Positions 1 through 6,923 of a DNA stretch of 6,923 nucleotides are shown here, piece after piece; within the stretch, counting starts at the first letter, position 1, and the number at the start of each line of letters is the position of its first letter. The notes beneath the pieces were generated by a model, which saw only the letters and a program-made list of their open reading frames with translations, was not told where the DNA came from and made no database searches. The translations under genes were made by a program, and so were the position numbers. Source of the DNA: Acidobacteriota bacterium (GTDB lineage: Bacteria; Acidobacteriota; Terriglobia; Terriglobales; Acidobacteriaceae); NCBI GenBank assembly GCA_021802085.1, contig JAKAAZ010000189.1, forward strand, positions 1 through 6,923. Direction: 5' to 3'.

Positions 1-1
1 G

Positions 2-79
2 TTGCTGGAACAGGCCGTCGCTGTCGAGCCGGCTCCCTACAAATCCCTGGTCAAATGTGCGGCAAAACCGAATTTCTGA
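2..79 (+). CDS. C-terminal tail of an unidentified upstream gene (partial)
   Basis: Reading from base 2 gives 25 codons ending in TGA at 77-79. The translation starts LLEQAVAVEPAPYKS and finishes KPNF. The codons look coding: common sense codons, mostly G or C at the third position before base 60, and no internal stop. The gene starts outside the window, so its family cannot be told from this tail. It lies on the same strand, about 54 bases ahead of the GH15 ATG, so it could be the preceding gene of the same operon. A debranching enzyme (treX/glgX) would be a natural neighbour, but nothing in these 25 residues proves it. A competing frame from base 1 stays open to a TGA at 103-105 but looks less like protein. 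Confidence 0.5.
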   Translation: MLEQAVAVEPAPYKSLVKCAAKPNF

Positions 80-133
80 AACCACAAGATGTAGGGGCTA
101 CCTGAGTCAGGTAAATACCCATCTTACTTGAAT

Positions 134-1948
134 ATGGCCCAAAGACCGATTGAATCCTGTGGAGTAATTGGCGATCTGCATACCGTGGCACTGGTAGCGA
201 TGGATGGCGACATCGATTGGTGCTGCCTGCCGCAGTTTGACTCGCCCAGCGTGTTCGCCGCCCTGTTGGACGAGAAAAAAGGCGGACATTTCAAGCTGGC
301 GGCAGAGCAGGCCGGAACGAACCGCCAGATGTATATGCCGGAAACCAACGTTTTGCTGACTCGATTTCTGTGCGCGGAAGGGGTTGGCGAGGTAATCGAC
401 TTTATGCCGGTTCGCCAGGAAAAGAGCCGGCAGAGCGACTCCGTTATTCATGAGATTGTGCGCATTGCCAGAGCGGTACGCGGAGTAATGAGGTTTCGGC
501 TGGAGTGTGCTCCCGCCTTCAACTACGCACGGACTCCGCACCGAGCCACTCTAACGGAAGGAGGAGTTCTATTCGACTCGGAAAAAGATCGCATGATTCT
601 TCTCGGTCCTGGAGACTGGCGAATCGAGGACGAAAAAGCGATCCTGCAATTTACGCTGCAGCCGGGAGAAACCGCGGAGTTCGCCCTGCGATATCTAACC
701 GAGGAGGACGGAGCGGACCTCAAGGCCCCTGTGGACGGAGACAAGCTGATGGACGAAACTCTGGAATTCTGGCGCGAATGGCTGTCGCATTGCAGGTATG
801 AAGGTCGTTGGCGAGAGATGGTTCTTCGCTCCGCGCTAACGCTCAAATTGCTGACCCATCGGCCCACCGGCGCAATAGTGGCTGCGCCCACATGCAGTCT
901 GCCGGAGGAAATAGGTGGCGTACGCAACTGGGACTACCGGTACACATGGGTACGCGACGCGGCGTTCACGGTATTTACGCTGGTGCGTCTCGGCTTTCCT
1001 GACGAGGCGACTGCCTTCATTGGATGGCTGGCCGAGCGAATCCATGAGCAGGCGGGCGCGCAGGGTCCGTTGAACACGATGTACAGCATCGACGGCGATA
1101 GCGAATTGACCGAATACACCCTCGAGAACATGGCGGGCTATCGCAACTCGCGGCCTGTCCGTGTCGGCAACGCTGCTTCCAACCAGTTACAGTTGGACAT
1201 TTACGGCGAGATGATGGACGCGATTTATCTCTACGACAAACACGTCTCTCCCATCTCCTACGATTTATGGATGCGTATCCATGGGGTGCTGTTGTGGGTT
1301 GCGGACAACTGGACCCAACCGGACGATGGCCTATGGGAAATTCGTAGTGAGCGACAGCAGTTCGTGTATTCCAAACTGCAATGCTGGGTCGCTCTCGATC
1401 GGGGTATTCGGCTCGCAAGCCAGCGAAGCCTCCCACTCGACCGCGTGAAGCTGGAAACAGAACGAGATCGCATCTTTGCATCGATTATGAAAGATGGCTG
1501 GGATCCTAAGCAGCAAAGCTTTACGCAATCCTACGACTCGAAATCCTTGGACGCGAGTAACCTGATGATGCCCATTGTGAAGTTCATCGCGCCGAAGGAT
1601 CCGCGCATGCTCAGCACGATCGACCAAATCATGGAGAAGCTTGTTTCCGACAGCCTGGTCCATCGATATGAGCTGAGTGGAGAGTTGGCAACCAAGGATG
1701 GCCTGACCGGGCACGAAGGCACATTCAGCATGTGTACGTTCTGGCTTGTGGATGCACTGGCGCGCGCGGACCGGCTCGACGAGGCACGATTCATCTTTGA
1801 AAAGATGCTTACGTATGCGAATCACCTTGGCCAGTATTCCGAGGAGATCAGTTCAACCGGCAGCGCGCTTGGCAACTTTCCACAAGCGTTCACGCATCTA
1901 GGGCTGATAAGTGCGGCCCTGCATTTAGATGAAAAACTGCGGAGGTGA
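134..1948 (+). CDS. Glycoside hydrolase family 15 protein (trehalase/glucoamylase type)
   Basis: This is a full-length cytoplasmic GH15 enzyme of 604 residues, or 606 if the TTG at 128 is used. GH15 enzymes are inverting hydrolases that release glucose from alpha-glucosidic bonds. Numbered from the TTG, an N-terminal beta-rich domain holds about residues 6-215, with the typical opening GVIGDLHTVALVAMDGDIDW and then FDSPSVFAALLD. An (alpha/alpha)6 barrel follows from about 228 to 600. Barrel motifs are NWDYRYTWVRDA (267-278, substrate contacts), RVGNAASNQLQLDIYGE (345-361), GLWEIR (401-406, general acid probably E404) and YSEEIS (570-575, base probably E572). The ending GNFPQAFTHLGLI is typical of bacterial GH15 trehalase-like proteins. 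No signal peptide or membrane segment is seen. ATG 134 is preferred because the next upstream in-frame stop is at 92 and TTG is weaker; neither start has a clear Shine-Dalgarno site. Its place before treZ-treY supports a trehalose or maltodextrin substrate. Trehalase versus glucoamylase cannot be settled from sequence. Confidence 0.93.
   Translation: MAQRPIESCGVIGDLHTVALVAMDGDIDWCCLPQFDSPSVFAALLDEKKGGHFKLAAEQAGTNRQMYMPETNVLLTRFLCAEGVGEVIDFMPVRQEKSRQSDSVIHEIVRIARAVRGVMRFRLECAPAFNYARTPHRATLTEGGVLFDSEKDRMILLGPGDWRIEDEKAILQFTLQPGETAEFALRYLTEEDGADLKAPVDGDKLMDETLEFWREWLSHCRYEGRWREMVLRSALTLKLLTHRPTGAIVAAPTCSLPEEIGGVRNWDYRYTWVRDAAFTVFTLVRLGFPDEATAFIGWLAERIHEQAGAQGPLNTMYSIDGDSELTEYTLENMAGYRNSRPVRVGNAASNQLQLDIYGEMMDAIYLYDKHVSPISYDLWMRIHGVLLWVADNWTQPDDGLWEIRSERQQFVYSKLQCWVALDRGIRLASQRSLPLDRVKLETERDRIFASIMKDGWDPKQQSFTQSYDSKSLDASNLMMPIVKFIAPKDPRMLSTIDQIMEKLVSDSLVHRYELSGELATKDGLTGHEGTFSMCTFWLVDALARADRLDEARFIFEKMLTYANHLGQYSEEISSTGSALGNFPQAFTHLGLISAALHLDEKLRR
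1941..1948 (+). promoter_or_regulatory. Strong Shine-Dalgarno sequence at the GH15/treZ junction
   Basis: GGAGGTGA is a full match to the complement of the 16S rRNA 3' end. It is embedded in the last codons and stop of the GH15 gene (CGG AGG TGA). It surely serves treZ, but it overlaps the GTG at 1945 rather than lying 5-9 bases before it. The real treZ start may therefore be further downstream: an in-frame ATT at 1954, or the out-of-frame ATG at 1961. Confidence 0.6.
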
Positions 1949-3858
1949 AAGTCATTTTCCATGCAATCGAATCGCAAGTTCCCCGCGTCCGTGCAAGCTC
2001 CTGGGCAGCAAACTTAGGCCCTTCCATTCAGGAAGATGGTTGCCTGTTTCGTCTCTGGGCGTGGCCAAACGTGAACATCGAGCTAGTTCTCGAAGGGGAA
2101 CCATCGCGCTCCATTCCTATGGCGCCCGATGCGGATGGCGTGTATCAGGTGCGCGTGGAAGGGGTAGGTTCCGGCGCGCGCTACTGGTTCAGGATTGACG
2201 GAGCGGGTCCGTATCCGGATCCAGCGTCTCGCTTTCAGCCGTTGGGCGTTCACGGCCCATCGCAAGTCATCGACCACAACAGCTTCGCATGGAAGGATAC
2301 CGAGTTCCAGTCACCGTCGCTGCGTGAGTTGGTTCTCTACGAACTGCATGTGGGGACGTTCACCACTGCGGGAACATTTCTAGCAATGATCGAGAAACTC
2401 GATGATCTGCAGCAACTGGGTATCAACGCCATCGAACTGATGCCGATTGCGGATTTCGCGGGCGAGCATAACTGGGGCTACGACGGAGTTTCTCCTTATG
2501 CTCCGGCCCACAGTTATGGAACCCCGGATGATGTTCGCAAGCTGGTTGAGGGAGCGCACGAGAAAGGAATCGCCGTTTACCTGGATGTGGTTTATAACCA
2601 CCTTGGGCCAGACGGCGCGTATCAGTCCGCATTCACGCCACAGTTTTATTCCAGTAAACATAAGACGCCATGGGGCGATGGATTGAATTTCGACAGCGAG
2701 GGCAGCAAAAAGCTACGAGCGTATTTTATTGAGAGCGCCCTAGCCTGGATTTACGAGTACCGGGTGGATGGGTTGAGAGTGGACGCAACGCACGCCATTC
2801 AGGATGACAGTGACCCGCCGTTTCTGACGGACCTGACTGAGCGCGTCCATGCGGCGGCTCGCTCGCTCGGAAGAAATATTTTCATCATTGCGGAAGACGA
2901 GCGTAATGAGCGCAGACTTGTGCTCCCATCGGAACAGGACGGCTATGGTTTCGATGCAGTCTGGTCCGACGATTTTCATCATCACATGCGCCACCGGCTG
3001 GCCGGGGACAGCGACGGATATTACCGGGATTTCGACGGGTCGACGGAAAGCATCGCCAAAACGATTCGGGACGGATGGTTTTTCAACGGACAATTCGCCA
3101 GCCACCCTGGCCATGCTCGCGGGACGAAACCCGACGGATTGAGTTTCGAATCGCGCGTATTCTGCATTCAAAATCACGATCAGATCGGCAATCGCGCCTT
3201 CGGCGAACGGATGTCGTCTCAGATTTCTTACCCCGCATATCTTGCAGCGAGCGCGCTTTTGCTGTTCGCGCCGGAAATTCCCCTACTGTTTATGGGTCAG
3301 GAGTGGGCAGCATCGGAGCCATTTCTGTATTTCACCGACCACAACGAAGAGCTTGGCCGACTGGTCACGGAAGGTCGACGGAAAGAGTTCGAGCATTTTT
3401 CCGCTTTTGCAGACGGAACTCGGCGCGACACCATTCCTGACCCTCAAAGGAAAGAGACATTTCGACTGAGCAAACTAGATTGGACGGCGCGCCAGGGCCC
3501 TTTGCACGCCGCGTGTTTGAATTGGTATCGTAATCTATTGCATGTCCGCAAATATTTGCTGTCCAATTTCAAATTTCGTTTGTGCCAAGCGTTGAATGAC
3601 AAAATGATTCATTTGCAATGGGAATCCGCTCGCGGCCGCGTTTCTGCCGTCGTGGCGCTGGAGGGTCCGGCAACCGCGCAGGATGAGGCGTGGACAGACA
3701 TGGCTCTTTGTTTCAGCAGCGAGGACAAAAGCTATACCTCCGACGCCTGCCCGGTCATTTGGCAATCGAACGTCGGTAAGCTCAACCTGCAACGAGCTGG
3801 CGCAGTGGTTTTCGCCAACGAAGATTTCGCTCCCATCGTACGGAATATATCCACATGA
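1945..3858 (+). CDS. treZ: Maltooligosyltrehalose trehalohydrolase (TreZ)
   Basis: TreZ is a GH13 enzyme that hydrolyses the alpha-1,4 bond next to the terminal trehalosyl unit made by TreY, releasing trehalose. Counting from GTG 1945 (637 residues), a CBM48-like beta-sandwich spans about 31-115 (opening DGCLFRLWAW). The catalytic barrel spans about 125-510 and a C-terminal beta domain about 540-630. GH13 signatures are DVVYNHLGPDG (214-224), GLRVDATHAI (276-285, nucleophile D280), IIAEDERNERR (314-324, acid/base E317) and QNHDQIGNRAFGER (409-422, third acid D412). The DATHAI and AEDERN versions of these motifs are specific to TreZ among GH13 enzymes. The length is slightly above the usual roughly 560-620. 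The start is uncertain: GTG 1945 overlaps both the GH15 stop and the Shine-Dalgarno site, and about 20 residues before LGPSIQEDG match no TreZ pattern I know. The end overlaps treY by 4 bases (ATGA), implying coupled translation. Confidence 0.96.
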   Translation: MKVIFHAIESQVPRVRASSWAANLGPSIQEDGCLFRLWAWPNVNIELVLEGEPSRSIPMAPDADGVYQVRVEGVGSGARYWFRIDGAGPYPDPASRFQPLGVHGPSQVIDHNSFAWKDTEFQSPSLRELVLYELHVGTFTTAGTFLAMIEKLDDLQQLGINAIELMPIADFAGEHNWGYDGVSPYAPAHSYGTPDDVRKLVEGAHEKGIAVYLDVVYNHLGPDGAYQSAFTPQFYSSKHKTPWGDGLNFDSEGSKKLRAYFIESALAWIYEYRVDGLRVDATHAIQDDSDPPFLTDLTERVHAAARSLGRNIFIIAEDERNERRLVLPSEQDGYGFDAVWSDDFHHHMRHRLAGDSDGYYRDFDGSTESIAKTIRDGWFFNGQFASHPGHARGTKPDGLSFESRVFCIQNHDQIGNRAFGERMSSQISYPAYLAASALLLFAPEIPLLFMGQEWAASEPFLYFTDHNEELGRLVTEGRRKEFEHFSAFADGTRRDTIPDPQRKETFRLSKLDWTARQGPLHAACLNWYRNLLHVRKYLLSNFKFRLCQALNDKMIHLQWESARGRVSAVVALEGPATAQDEAWTDMALCFSSEDKSYTSDACPVIWQSNVGKLNLQRAGAVVFANEDFAPIVRNIST

Positions 3859-6761
3859 CCGATCGCAGAAGGGTAAGCGCTACCTACCGCCTGCAGTTCA
3901 CGAAGGACTTTCGATTTGCGGATGCCGAGGCCCTGGTCCCGTATCTCTACGATCTTGGCATCAGCCATATTTATGCTTCACCGATTTTCGAAGCCCGGCC
4001 GGGCAGCCCGAGCGGCTATGACATTTGCGATTTTTCACTGATCAATCCTGAGCTGGGAGGAGAAGAAGCGTTCAATTCTCTAGTTCAGGCGCTGCACAGC
4101 AAGGGCATGGGAATGGTGATCGATTTCGTTCCCAATCACATGAGCGCCCATCCGCAATGGAATCAGTGGTGGCGCAATGTTCTCGCCAACGGACCTTCCT
4201 CTCCTGTCTCGGAGTATTTTGATGTCGATTGGTATCCGGTCAATTCCAATCTTCACGGCAAAGTGCTGCTGGCGATTCTAGGCGGCCAATATGGTGACGT
4301 GCTGGAATCCGGCGAACTCCGCATTGAATACCGCGAGGGAGAGTTTTGCCTGCTTTATAGCGATTACAATTTGCCGCTCAATCCGCGTCAGATCAAGCTC
4401 CTGCTGCGTCATCGATGGGAGGAATCCGCAGCATCCGCCGACATCGATTTTTTGACGCGCCAGGAATATGAAAGCGTCCTATTTCAGCTGGACCATATTC
4501 CCAACTATCAGCAGGCTGGGCCGAAAGCGCGTGCCGATCGCGAGCGCGAGACCAATATTGCGACTCATCGGCTGGTACATCTCATTCGGACAAATCCAGC
4601 TCTCCAGCGTCACCTGGAAACTGTGATCACGGAGTTCAATGGAACGCCGGGTCAACCTGAATCGTTCGATTTGCTGCACGAGCTTTTGGAACAACAGCCG
4701 TATCGGCTATCGTATTGGCGAACGGCGATGCAGGAAATAAATTACCGGCGCTTCTTCGACATCAATGATTTGATTGGCATCCGCATGGAGTATGGGCCAT
4801 TGTTTCAAGCCGCCCATGCGAAATTGATTGAACTGGCGGAGCGGGGAGCGATCGATGGTATTCGTCTCGACCATATTGATGGGTTGCTCGATCCGCAACA
4901 GTATTTGTTACAGTTGCGCGAAGTCACTGCGAACGCAGGCAAGCCTCTCTATGTGGTCGTCGAAAAGATTCTTGCGCGACAGGAATGGCTGAGCCCGGAG
5001 TGGCCGGTGGATGGCACGACCGGTTATGAATTCCTGGCCCTGTCGAACGGGCTGTGGGTGGAAGAAAACAATCTCTCGGAAATTGACCGGATTTACCTGC
5101 ACTTTCGCGGGCGCGTGAAGCCGGATCGAGATGTCGTATACAACGCCAAGAAATTGATTACCGCGTCTTCGATGGCCAGCGAACTGAATGTGCTAGCCCA
5201 CGAACTCAATCGTCTTTCTGAACAGAACCGGCGAAGCCGCGACTTTACCCTGGATGGTCTGCAGGAGGCGTTGCGGGAGGTGGTCGCATGTTTCCCGGTA
5301 TATCGAACCTATATTTCAAAACGTGGATTCAGCACTACGGATGAAATGGCAATCGACGAGGCGATCGGCCAGGCAATGCGGCGCAATCCGAATGTCGATT
5401 CCTCTATTTTTGGGTTTATCCGTGCCCACATTTGCCCCATGTGTGCGCAAGATGAATCGGAAGAGAGTTCCACGCAACGTCTTCGATTTGCGATGAAATT
5501 TCAGCAATACACAAGCCCCGTGCAGGCCAAGGGCATGGAAGATACTGTGTTCTACCGGTACAGTCCCCTGGCCTCGCTGAACGAAGTAGGCACCGGAACG
5601 GGTCGAAAAGCGACATCTCCTCAGGAGTTTCACAACGCAAACATGCATCGCATGGAGCACTGGCCGGACGCGATGCTGACCACCTCGACGCACGATACCA
5701 AGCACGGTGAAGATGCACGGATGCGCATCCATGCGCTGACGGAGTTGCCAGCGGAATGGAAAGCAAATCTGCTGCATTGGTCGCAGGTAAATGACAGCGC
5801 GAAAACCGTAGTGAACGGCCACCCGACGCCCGACCCAGGAGACGAATATCTGTATTACCAGAACCTGCTCGGAATGTGGCCCCCGCGTCAGGCAGCGGCG
5901 GATGAGAACATCGTCAGCCGCATGAAGGCGTTCATGAGCAAGGCGCTCAAGGAGGCGAAAGTCCACACCAGTTGGATCAATCCGTCGAATGAGTATGACG
6001 CGGCGGTGGACAACTTTGTGGAACAGACCTTGCGCGGCCCGTCTTCGTCCACTTTTCTTGCGTCGTTTGTCCCGTTTGCGGAGCGCCTGGCAATATTGGC
6101 CGCATGGGGGTCGATTTCTCAGATCGCCTTGAAGTTGATGAGCCCAGGCGTCGTCGACACATATCAAGGAGGCGAGTTGTGGGACCTGAGCCTGGTGGAC
6201 CCAGACAATCGCCGCCCTGTCGACTATGCAACACGCCAACAGAGATTGCATTCATTGATGCAGCGCGTCGCCGCTTCTGAGATCGCGCCCGAGCAGCGGG
6301 CTCTTGCACTCTCGGAGTTATGCCGGACATGGTGGACTGGCGATGTGAAGTTGCTGTACGTGGCGCTGGGGCTGCGACTGCGCGAACGAGAATCGAACCT
6401 TCTCGCGCATGGAAGCTATTGGCCCCTACGCGTGGAAGGCTCAAACGCGGAACATCTGGTGGCCTTTGGGCGCGAGCACGAAGGGAAAATATTAGTGACC
6501 ATCGCGGTCCGCTGGTTTGCATCTTTGTTGCCTTCGCCCGAGGCGCTGGGAGACCTGAAGAAAAGCTTGCAGGAGACTATCATCGAACTGCCAGCCTCCG
6601 AAAATGTCGATGGATTGCAGCGGATGAGATTTACCAATGTACTTACCGGAACTGCGGTCCCGCTGCATGATATCGATGGCGCGGCACGGCTGTTTGCTGG
6701 AGAAGTCCTGGGTGCATTACCCGCGGTCTGGATTCTCGGCATTCAGGATACTGACGGATAA
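3855..6761 (+). CDS. treY: Maltooligosyltrehalose synthase (TreY), 4-alpha-D-((1->4)-alpha-D-glucano)trehalose trehalohydrolase partner
   Basis: TreY is a GH13 intramolecular transglucosylase that converts the reducing-end alpha-1,4 linkage of a maltodextrin into an alpha,alpha-1,1 linkage, giving the substrate of TreZ. The 968-residue product opens with the family hallmark SATYRLQF (8-15), then LGISHIYASPIFEARPGSPSGYD (34-56). GH13 sites follow: VIDFVPNHMS (88-97), IDGIRLDHIDGL (333-344, nucleophile D339), VVVEKIL (367-373, acid/base E370) and TSTHDTKHGEDAR (610-622, third acid D614). QYTSPVQAKGMEDTVFYRY (551-569) and SPGVVDTYQGGELWDLSLVDPDNRRPVDY (763-791) are also diagnostic. Length fits the long bacterial form; archaeal forms are nearer 700. 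All catalytic residues are intact. ATG 3855 overlaps the treZ stop (ATGA). Only a weak CGGA at 3841-3844 precedes it, so it probably depends on translation of treZ. Unusual details are a CPMC pair at 527-530 and His617 where I recall Arg in most homologues. Confidence 0.97.
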   Translation: MTDRRRVSATYRLQFTKDFRFADAEALVPYLYDLGISHIYASPIFEARPGSPSGYDICDFSLINPELGGEEAFNSLVQALHSKGMGMVIDFVPNHMSAHPQWNQWWRNVLANGPSSPVSEYFDVDWYPVNSNLHGKVLLAILGGQYGDVLESGELRIEYREGEFCLLYSDYNLPLNPRQIKLLLRHRWEESAASADIDFLTRQEYESVLFQLDHIPNYQQAGPKARADRERETNIATHRLVHLIRTNPALQRHLETVITEFNGTPGQPESFDLLHELLEQQPYRLSYWRTAMQEINYRRFFDINDLIGIRMEYGPLFQAAHAKLIELAERGAIDGIRLDHIDGLLDPQQYLLQLREVTANAGKPLYVVVEKILARQEWLSPEWPVDGTTGYEFLALSNGLWVEENNLSEIDRIYLHFRGRVKPDRDVVYNAKKLITASSMASELNVLAHELNRLSEQNRRSRDFTLDGLQEALREVVACFPVYRTYISKRGFSTTDEMAIDEAIGQAMRRNPNVDSSIFGFIRAHICPMCAQDESEESSTQRLRFAMKFQQYTSPVQAKGMEDTVFYRYSPLASLNEVGTGTGRKATSPQEFHNANMHRMEHWPDAMLTTSTHDTKHGEDARMRIHALTELPAEWKANLLHWSQVNDSAKTVVNGHPTPDPGDEYLYYQNLLGMWPPRQAAADENIVSRMKAFMSKALKEAKVHTSWINPSNEYDAAVDNFVEQTLRGPSSSTFLASFVPFAERLAILAAWGSISQIALKLMSPGVVDTYQGGELWDLSLVDPDNRRPVDYATRQQRLHSLMQRVAASEIAPEQRALALSELCRTWWTGDVKLLYVALGLRLRERESNLLAHGSYWPLRVEGSNAEHLVAFGREHEGKILVTIAVRWFASLLPSPEALGDLKKSLQETIIELPASENVDGLQRMRFTNVLTGTAVPLHDIDGAARLFAGEVLGALPAVWILGIQDTDG

Positions 6762-6778
6762 GTTTGCTTCCTTTCTGT

Positions 6779-6792
6779 GCGGTAAACACCGC
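6779..6792 (+). terminator. Small hairpin after treY, doubtful terminator
   Basis: GCGGT (6779-6783) pairs perfectly with ACCGC (6788-6792) across an AAAC loop, starting 18 bases after the treY stop. The stem is only 5 base pairs and is followed by CATCTATAG rather than a T run, so intrinsic termination here would be weak. It is the only GC-rich hairpin between treY and the repeat at 6837. Transcription may instead end at the larger inverted repeat or by Rho. Confidence 0.15.
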
Positions 6793-6836
6793 CATCTATA
6801 GCAGATTTACAGATACTGTAGTTAAAAATGAGATGA

Positions 6837-6923
6837 GTCATTCTGAGCGAAGCGAAGAATCCAGAGGGTGACGGCGGCAATGACCAGGCGCATATCGTCT
6901 GGATTCTTCACTCCGCTGCGCGG
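6837..6923. repeat. REP/MITE-like inverted repeat, cut by the window edge
   Basis: The left arm at 6846-6865 (AGCGAAGCGAAGAATCCAGA) and the right arm at 6898-6917 (TCTGGATTCTTCACTCCGCT) are inverted copies matching at 18 of 20 positions. The inner 12 are perfect, and a 32-base spacer (6866-6897) separates the arms. The left element begins further out, with GTCATTCTG at 6837-6845. The core TTCTGAGCGAAGCGAAGAAT is a dispersed intergenic repeat that I recall from many Acidobacteriota genomes and some other phyla; no second full copy is in this window. There is no coding sequence in it. As RNA it could fold into a long hairpin and protect or end the treY transcript, but no T run follows within the window. 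Its true right end lies outside. Confidence 0.75.

Noticed and set aside
80..133. Promoter search in the gap before the GH15 gene.
   Set aside because: No -35/-10 pair with proper spacing was found; TAAATA at 112-117 has no partner. The gap is short enough for transcription to read through from upstream.
1331..1825. Antisense open frame of 164 codons inside the GH15 gene, with similar ones at 523-927 and 1017-1481.
   Set aside because: All overlap well-supported GH15 barrel sequence and give low-complexity, motif-free translations without a ribosome binding site.
1929..2198. Plus-strand open frame across the GH15/treZ junction.
   Set aside because: It is an alternate frame under the TreZ N-terminal domain. 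Its Ser/Arg-rich product looks like nothing known, and it does not help repair the treZ start.
5316..6251. A 311-codon open frame on the minus strand inside treY.
   Set aside because: It lies wholly antisense to a gene with intact catalytic motifs. Its translation is rich in Arg, His and Cys with no recognisable domain, which is typical of the complement of a coding frame.
6808..6820. Short hairpin TACAG-ATA-CTGTA after treY.
   Set aside because: A 5-base-pair AT-containing stem with a 3-base loop and no T run is what chance would give in this stretch.
1..6923. CRISPR array, tRNA or rRNA, insertion sequence, phage or defence genes, toxin-antitoxin pair.
   Set aside because: No regular repeats, structured RNA genes or relevant coding regions are visible. 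Nearly all of the window is explained by three metabolic genes.

Overview
The window is a compact plus-strand operon for trehalose and alpha-glucan metabolism. It holds the last codons of an unidentified upstream gene, a GH15 family enzyme (trehalase/glucoamylase type), treZ (maltooligosyltrehalose trehalohydrolase) and treY (maltooligosyltrehalose synthase). A short non-coding tail follows, with an imperfect inverted repeat that runs to the window edge. The genes are packed tightly: about 54 bases separate the upstream gene from the GH15 ATG, and both GH15/treZ and treZ/treY overlap by 4 bases. This points to one transcript with coupled translation.

The likely host is an Acidobacteriota bacterium (Terriglobia-like). 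The evidence is the dispersed-repeat core around 6837-6865 (TCATTCTGAGCGAAGCGAAG followed by AATCC), which I recall as common in genomes of that phylum, and a gene order that fits. The repeat type also occurs in some other phyla and no rRNA or other marker is present, so this is an inference. Base composition is moderate, roughly mid-50s % GC by eye, and even across the genes, with no sign of recent transfer within the operon.

Working together: TreY isomerises the reducing-end alpha-1,4 bond of a maltodextrin into an alpha,alpha-1,1 bond. TreZ then cuts off free trehalose and leaves a glucan two glucoses shorter. The GH15 enzyme, cytoplasmic by its lack of a signal peptide, would either hydrolyse trehalose (as its mycobacterial relatives do) or trim glucan ends. 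It could therefore recycle the product or balance the maltodextrin pool. The third member of the classic trio, the debranching enzyme TreX/GlgX, is not in the window; the truncated gene at the left edge may or may not be it.

I found no previously undescribed system. The points most worth checking are the ambiguous start (or frameshift) of treZ, the pairing of a GH15 hydrolase with treZ-treY, and the inverted repeat after treY.
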